This document shows, piece by piece, positions 5,897 through 7,696 of a stretch of 7,696 nucleotides of DNA (position 1 is the stretch's first letter; each line of letters starts with the position of its first letter). This DNA is from Clostridia bacterium (GTDB lineage: Bacteria; Bacillota; Clostridia; Christensenellales; Borkfalkiaceae). Made by a program: the position numbers and the translations under genes. Below the pieces are notes generated by a model, which was not told the DNA's origin, made no database searches, and saw only the letters and a program-made list of their open reading frames with translations. Location: the NCBI GenBank assembly GCA_017620875.1, contig JAGAUH010000107.1, positions 1-7,696 on the forward strand, in the 5' to 3' direction.

Positions 5897-6471
5897 TGAG
5901 TTACGATTTTTACGCTTTTATCTCTCGTATGAAACATATTAAGCGTTGGAGTTTGATGCGTTCTACCATAGAAGAAAACATTATGGAACATTCTTTTATG
6001 GTTACTACCGTTGCCCACGCGCTAGCCCTTATACGAAAAGAAATTTTTAAAAAAGAAGTAGATTTATATAAAGTCTTAACTTATGCCCAATATCACGAAA
6101 CGGGCGAAGTTATAACCGGCGATTTGCCTACCCCTATTAAATATTTTAACGAAAGTATTACTTCTGCCTATAAAGACCTAGAAGAAATATCTTGCAATAA
6201 GCTAATTGATAAACTACCTAAAGAATTGCAAGAAGAATATAAAAAGGCAATATTCCCACAAAAAGACACCATAGAATACGTTATAGTTAAACAAGCCGAC
6301 AGACTTTGCGCATTAATTAAGTGTATAGAAGAATTAAGAGCCGGCAATAACGAATTTAAAAAGGCTAAACAATCTATTTTAAAAGACGTTAAAGAATTTA
6401 ACAGTGAAGAGTGTAAATATTTTATAGACAATATTTTACCTAGTTTCGAAAAGACTTTAGACGAACTTTAA
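5896..6471 (+). CDS. yfbR: YfbR-type 5'-deoxynucleotidase (HD superfamily)
   Basis: 191 residues, close to E. coli YfbR (199) and similar along nearly the whole length. E. coli YfbR removes phosphate from deoxyribonucleoside 5'-monophosphates in the cytoplasm and helps supply thymidylate precursors. Matching positions: SRMKHIKRWSLMR with Arg17-Trp18 (the deoxyribose-selecting pair), EHS with metal ligand His32, ITGDLPTPIKYFN with Asp76, KQADRLCALIKC with metal ligand Asp135, then EELRAGNNEF and LPSFEKTLDE. The diagnostic His-Asp pair reads His67-Glu68 in YHETGE, with the second conserved Glu71 kept. Glu can still hold a metal, so activity may be retained or shifted. The ATG overlaps the previous stop (TAATG), with AGGA inside the preceding gene's last codons, so the two are co-translated. 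A terminator-like hairpin follows about 70 bases downstream. Confidence 0.9.
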   Translation: MSYDFYAFISRMKHIKRWSLMRSTIEENIMEHSFMVTTVAHALALIRKEIFKKEVDLYKVLTYAQYHETGEVITGDLPTPIKYFNESITSAYKDLEEISCNKLIDKLPKELQEEYKKAIFPQKDTIEYVIVKQADRLCALIKCIEELRAGNNEFKKAKQSILKDVKEFNSEECKYFIDNILPSFEKTLDEL

Positions 6472-6537
6472 AAAATTTTTACAATTAACAACTTTATCTT
6501 TTACTTAAACAAAATTTTAACTATATAATTAATAATT

Positions 6538-6565
6538 ATCACCTTGCCTTAGCAAGGGGATTTTT
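6538..6565 (+). terminator. Terminator-like hairpin after the carbamoyltransferase-like/yfbR operon
   Basis: CCTTGC (6542-6547), loop CTTA, GCAAGG (6552-6557), extended by ATC/GAT outside one mismatch and followed by TTTTT (6561-6565). It lies about 70 bases past the yfbR stop. Its unit may also be a mobile intergenic repeat, as it directly adjoins repeat copy 1. Confidence 0.6.
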
Positions 6566-6566
6566 A

Positions 6567-6602
6567 AGATTCTCACGCAAATTAAAATTTGCCCACAATG
6601 AC
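6567..6602 (+). repeat. Short palindromic repeat, copy 1
   Basis: 36 bases starting AGATTCTCAC and ending CACAATGAC, with a perfect inner inverted repeat GCAAATT-AA-AATTTGC (6577 region to 6592). It matches copy 4 at 34 of 36 positions. Confidence 0.8.
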
Positions 6603-6694
6603 CTATATTTACAAATATAAATCAATACAAACACAAACAAAAATGTAAAAATTAAACCATTTTGTTGTATTAATAACAATATTATCTTTTACCC

Positions 6695-6724
6695 GTCACT
6701 CTGAGGCGATAGCCGTGAGAGTCT
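6695..6724 (-). repeat. Short palindromic repeat, copy 2 (opposite orientation)
   Basis: Reads GTCACTCTGAG, inner GGC-GATA-GCC, then GTGAGAGTCT on the plus strand. The outer arms are ACTCT/AGAGT where other copies have ATTCT/AGAAT, a paired change that keeps the stem. Confidence 0.75.
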
Positions 6725-6754
6725 TTTATTTGCTTGTATATGCTAATTTTAAAG

Positions 6755-6789
6755 AGATTCTTACACTCGCTTTGCTCGTTCAGAATGAC
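6755..6789 (+). repeat. Short palindromic repeat, copy 3
   Basis: 35 bases, AGATTCTTACAC to TCAGAATGAC, with a different inner part (CTCGCTTTGCTCG) that is itself a near-palindrome. The outer arms ATTCT/AGAAT are intact. Confidence 0.8.
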
Positions 6790-6818
6790 GAATAAAGAAT
6801 AGGTAGTATTATATAGTA

Positions 6819-6854
6819 AGATTCTCACGCAAATTAAAATTTGCTCAGAATGAC
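6819..6854 (+). repeat. Short palindromic repeat, copy 4
   Basis: 36 bases, AGATTCTCACGC to CTCAGAATGAC, with outer arms ATTCT/AGAAT and inner arms GCAAATT/AATTTGC both intact. It is the best-formed copy. Confidence 0.85.
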
Positions 6855-6887
6855 AATATGGTTAGTATAGTAGCATTTTTATAATAA

Positions 6888-6921
6888 AGAGTCTTACGCT
6901 CGTTTTCTTACTCAAAATAAC
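6888..6921 (+). repeat. Short palindromic repeat, copy 5 (degenerate)
   Basis: Begins AGAGTCTTACGCTCG and ends CTCAAAATAAC. It is recognisable by the start and by the end resembling CAGAATGAC, but the two outer arms no longer pair well. Confidence 0.55.
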
Positions 6922-6949
6922 GCGTAAGTAATTTAGCGGTTTACATATT

Positions 6950-6984
6950 AAAAATTTTGCGTTTGCAAACGTGCAAACGCAAAA
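6950..6984 (-). terminator. Probable terminator of the leftward gene at the right edge
   Basis: A perfect 12-bp inverted repeat, TTTTGCGTTTGC / GCAAACGCAAAA (6955-6966 and 6973-6984), has a 6-base loop. Read leftward it is followed by a T-run (plus-strand A at 6950-6954), about 100 bases after the stop at 7087. The plus-strand side lacks a T-run. Confidence 0.7.
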
Positions 6985-7086
6985 CAACTTATTTAGTTTA
7001 TAAAAACACTTTAAATTTAACCTATTTAAAATAATATTATAAATTTACCAATCGTTAAAGTTACTTAATATAATAAAAATCAACAA

Positions 7087-7696
7087 TTAAGAAATTATAA
7101 AATTATCAGAATAAGTTTCGGTTTCGTAAACTCCGTCTTCGTACTCTACGCCCACCTTGCGGAATCCTACGGTTAAATAATATTCCCCTGCAGATAGCGT
7201 TGTTTTATCTAAAACGAAGGTTTCGGTTTGGTAAACGCTAGGACAACTAGCACCTATACTAACTAAATTTTTTCTATAATAAATTGTATAAAACTCACCT
7301 ATAGTAGAGCGTAAAGTTATTTTACCATTTTCGTAATAAGTATTTAATAAATTAGCATATTGGGTATAAGTGTCGTAATCTTCTTCGTAAAGCAAATAAT
7401 AATCCATACTAAACACTTCGTTTAAAACGTAACTTAAATGGCTATTTTTTATGCCGTTAGCAAGGGCGGTAACCTTTTCTAAATTGGAAGAAAGACCAGA
7501 GATTAAATCTTGCATATAACCACTATCGTATTGCAAAATAACGTTTAAAACGTTATTTAAAACGTCTTCTTGAGTAGAGCCGTTTGGTACGATATTACAA
7601 AAATCTAAAAGCAACTCTCTCCAACCTAAATGAGCAATGTTTAGTTGGGTGCTATTTTGTTGATAATCTTGCAAATAATTCAAATCCCATTGATAA
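7087..7696 (-). CDS. C-terminal part of an unrecognised, Tyr-rich protein, perhaps extracellular (N-terminus outside window)
   Basis: The frame stays open to the right edge (Tyr-Gln-Trp-Asp-Leu-Asn-Tyr-Leu...), giving 202 residues before the TAA. The TTG at 7681-7683 is an internal Leu codon and not a start. The first about 120 residues are helical and rich in Asn, Gln, Leu and Tyr (for example LNNVLNVILQYDSGYMQDL). The last about 65 look like a beta-sandwich tail (FVLDKTTLSAGEYYLTVGF... ending TYSDNFIIS). Abundant Tyr, Thr, Ser and Asn with few Lys resemble secreted or surface proteins of such bacteria, but no signal, LPxTG or dockerin motif is visible in this part. The family is not recognised and no function is proposed. 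It is transcribed leftward toward the inverted repeat near 6970. Confidence 0.7.
   Translation of the reverse strand, partial: YQWDLNYLQDYQQNSTQLNIAHLGWRELLLDFCNIVPNGSTQEDVLNNVLNVILQYDSGYMQDLISGLSSNLEKVTALANGIKNSHLSYVLNEVFSMDYYLLYEEDYDTYTQYANLLNTYYENGKITLRSTIGEFYTIYYRKNLVSIGASCPSVYQTETFVLDKTTLSAGEYYLTVGFRKVGVEYEDGVYETETYSDNFIIS

Larger units (their letters stand above)
6472..7086. other. Gene-free stretch with terminators and a cluster of short palindromic repeats
   Basis: No frame here carries a convincing gene on either strand. It holds a terminator-like hairpin (6538-6565), five copies of one palindromic repeat family (6567-6921) and a perfect 12-bp inverted repeat (6955-6984). In 6603-6694 and 6985-7086 I see only AT-rich sequence without clear signals. 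Confidence 0.7.

Noticed and set aside
6567..6921. CRISPR array
   Set aside because: Repeats are in both orientations, irregularly spaced, divergent inside and without uniform spacers or cas genes.
7540..7570. Repeated AACGTTTTAAA-like unit
   Set aside because: Explained by the codons of the short peptide repeat VLNNVLNV in the right-edge protein.
7681..7683. TTG as the start of the right-edge gene
   Set aside because: The frame remains open to the window edge with protein-like sequence, and no ribosome binding site can be assigned; it is an internal Leu codon.

Overview
The window is strongly AT-rich, densely packed bacterial DNA. All eight complete reading-frame ends I can place use TAA, Shine-Dalgarno sites are purine-rich (AAGGA, AGGAG), Leu is mostly TTA/CTA, and hairpin-plus-T-run terminators are frequent. 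With the gene families present (a PucR/CdaR-type regulator, an UgpC/MsmX-type sugar ABC ATPase, an S41 protease with a PDZ domain) this suggests a low-G+C Bacillota, perhaps an uncultured clostridial lineage. That placement is inference.

Left part (1-3462): a rightward partial gene of unknown function enters from the left edge and meets, tail to tail with a 20-base overlap, a leftward gene set. Read in its own direction that set is heavy-metal/Mn exporter-like permease (2545-3462), PucR/CdaR-type regulator (1543-2499), then an S41 C-terminal processing peptidase (258-1550). The regulator and protease overlap by 8 bases. The protease is split by a single in-frame TAA at codon 244; everything after it, including the catalytic Ser, Lys and Gln, is otherwise intact.

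Middle (3463-4984): a stand-alone sugar-importer ATPase (3531-4778) with its own promoter and a strong terminator. No permease or binding protein lies beside it, as expected of an ATPase shared among several importers. Its terminator directly abuts the ribosome binding site of the exporter.

Right part (4985-6471): divergent from the ATPase, a two-gene rightward operon has a very good promoter and a TAATG stop/start overlap. The first gene has the carbamoyltransferase fold but has lost most carbamoyl-phosphate-binding residues. The second is a YfbR-type 5'-deoxynucleotidase whose HD motif reads His-Glu. These are the most biologically unusual genes here.

6472-7086 is a gene-free stretch with a terminator-like hairpin, five dispersed copies of a short palindromic repeat family (one with a compensatory base-pair change) and a perfect 12-bp inverted repeat that probably terminates the last gene. 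From 7087 to the right edge lies the C-terminal part of a leftward, Tyr-rich, unrecognised protein.

I see no CRISPR array, tRNA, rRNA, transposase or phage gene. No multi-gene novel defence or biosynthetic system is evident; the strongest leads are the degenerate carbamoyltransferase/HE-nucleotidase pair and the interrupted protease.
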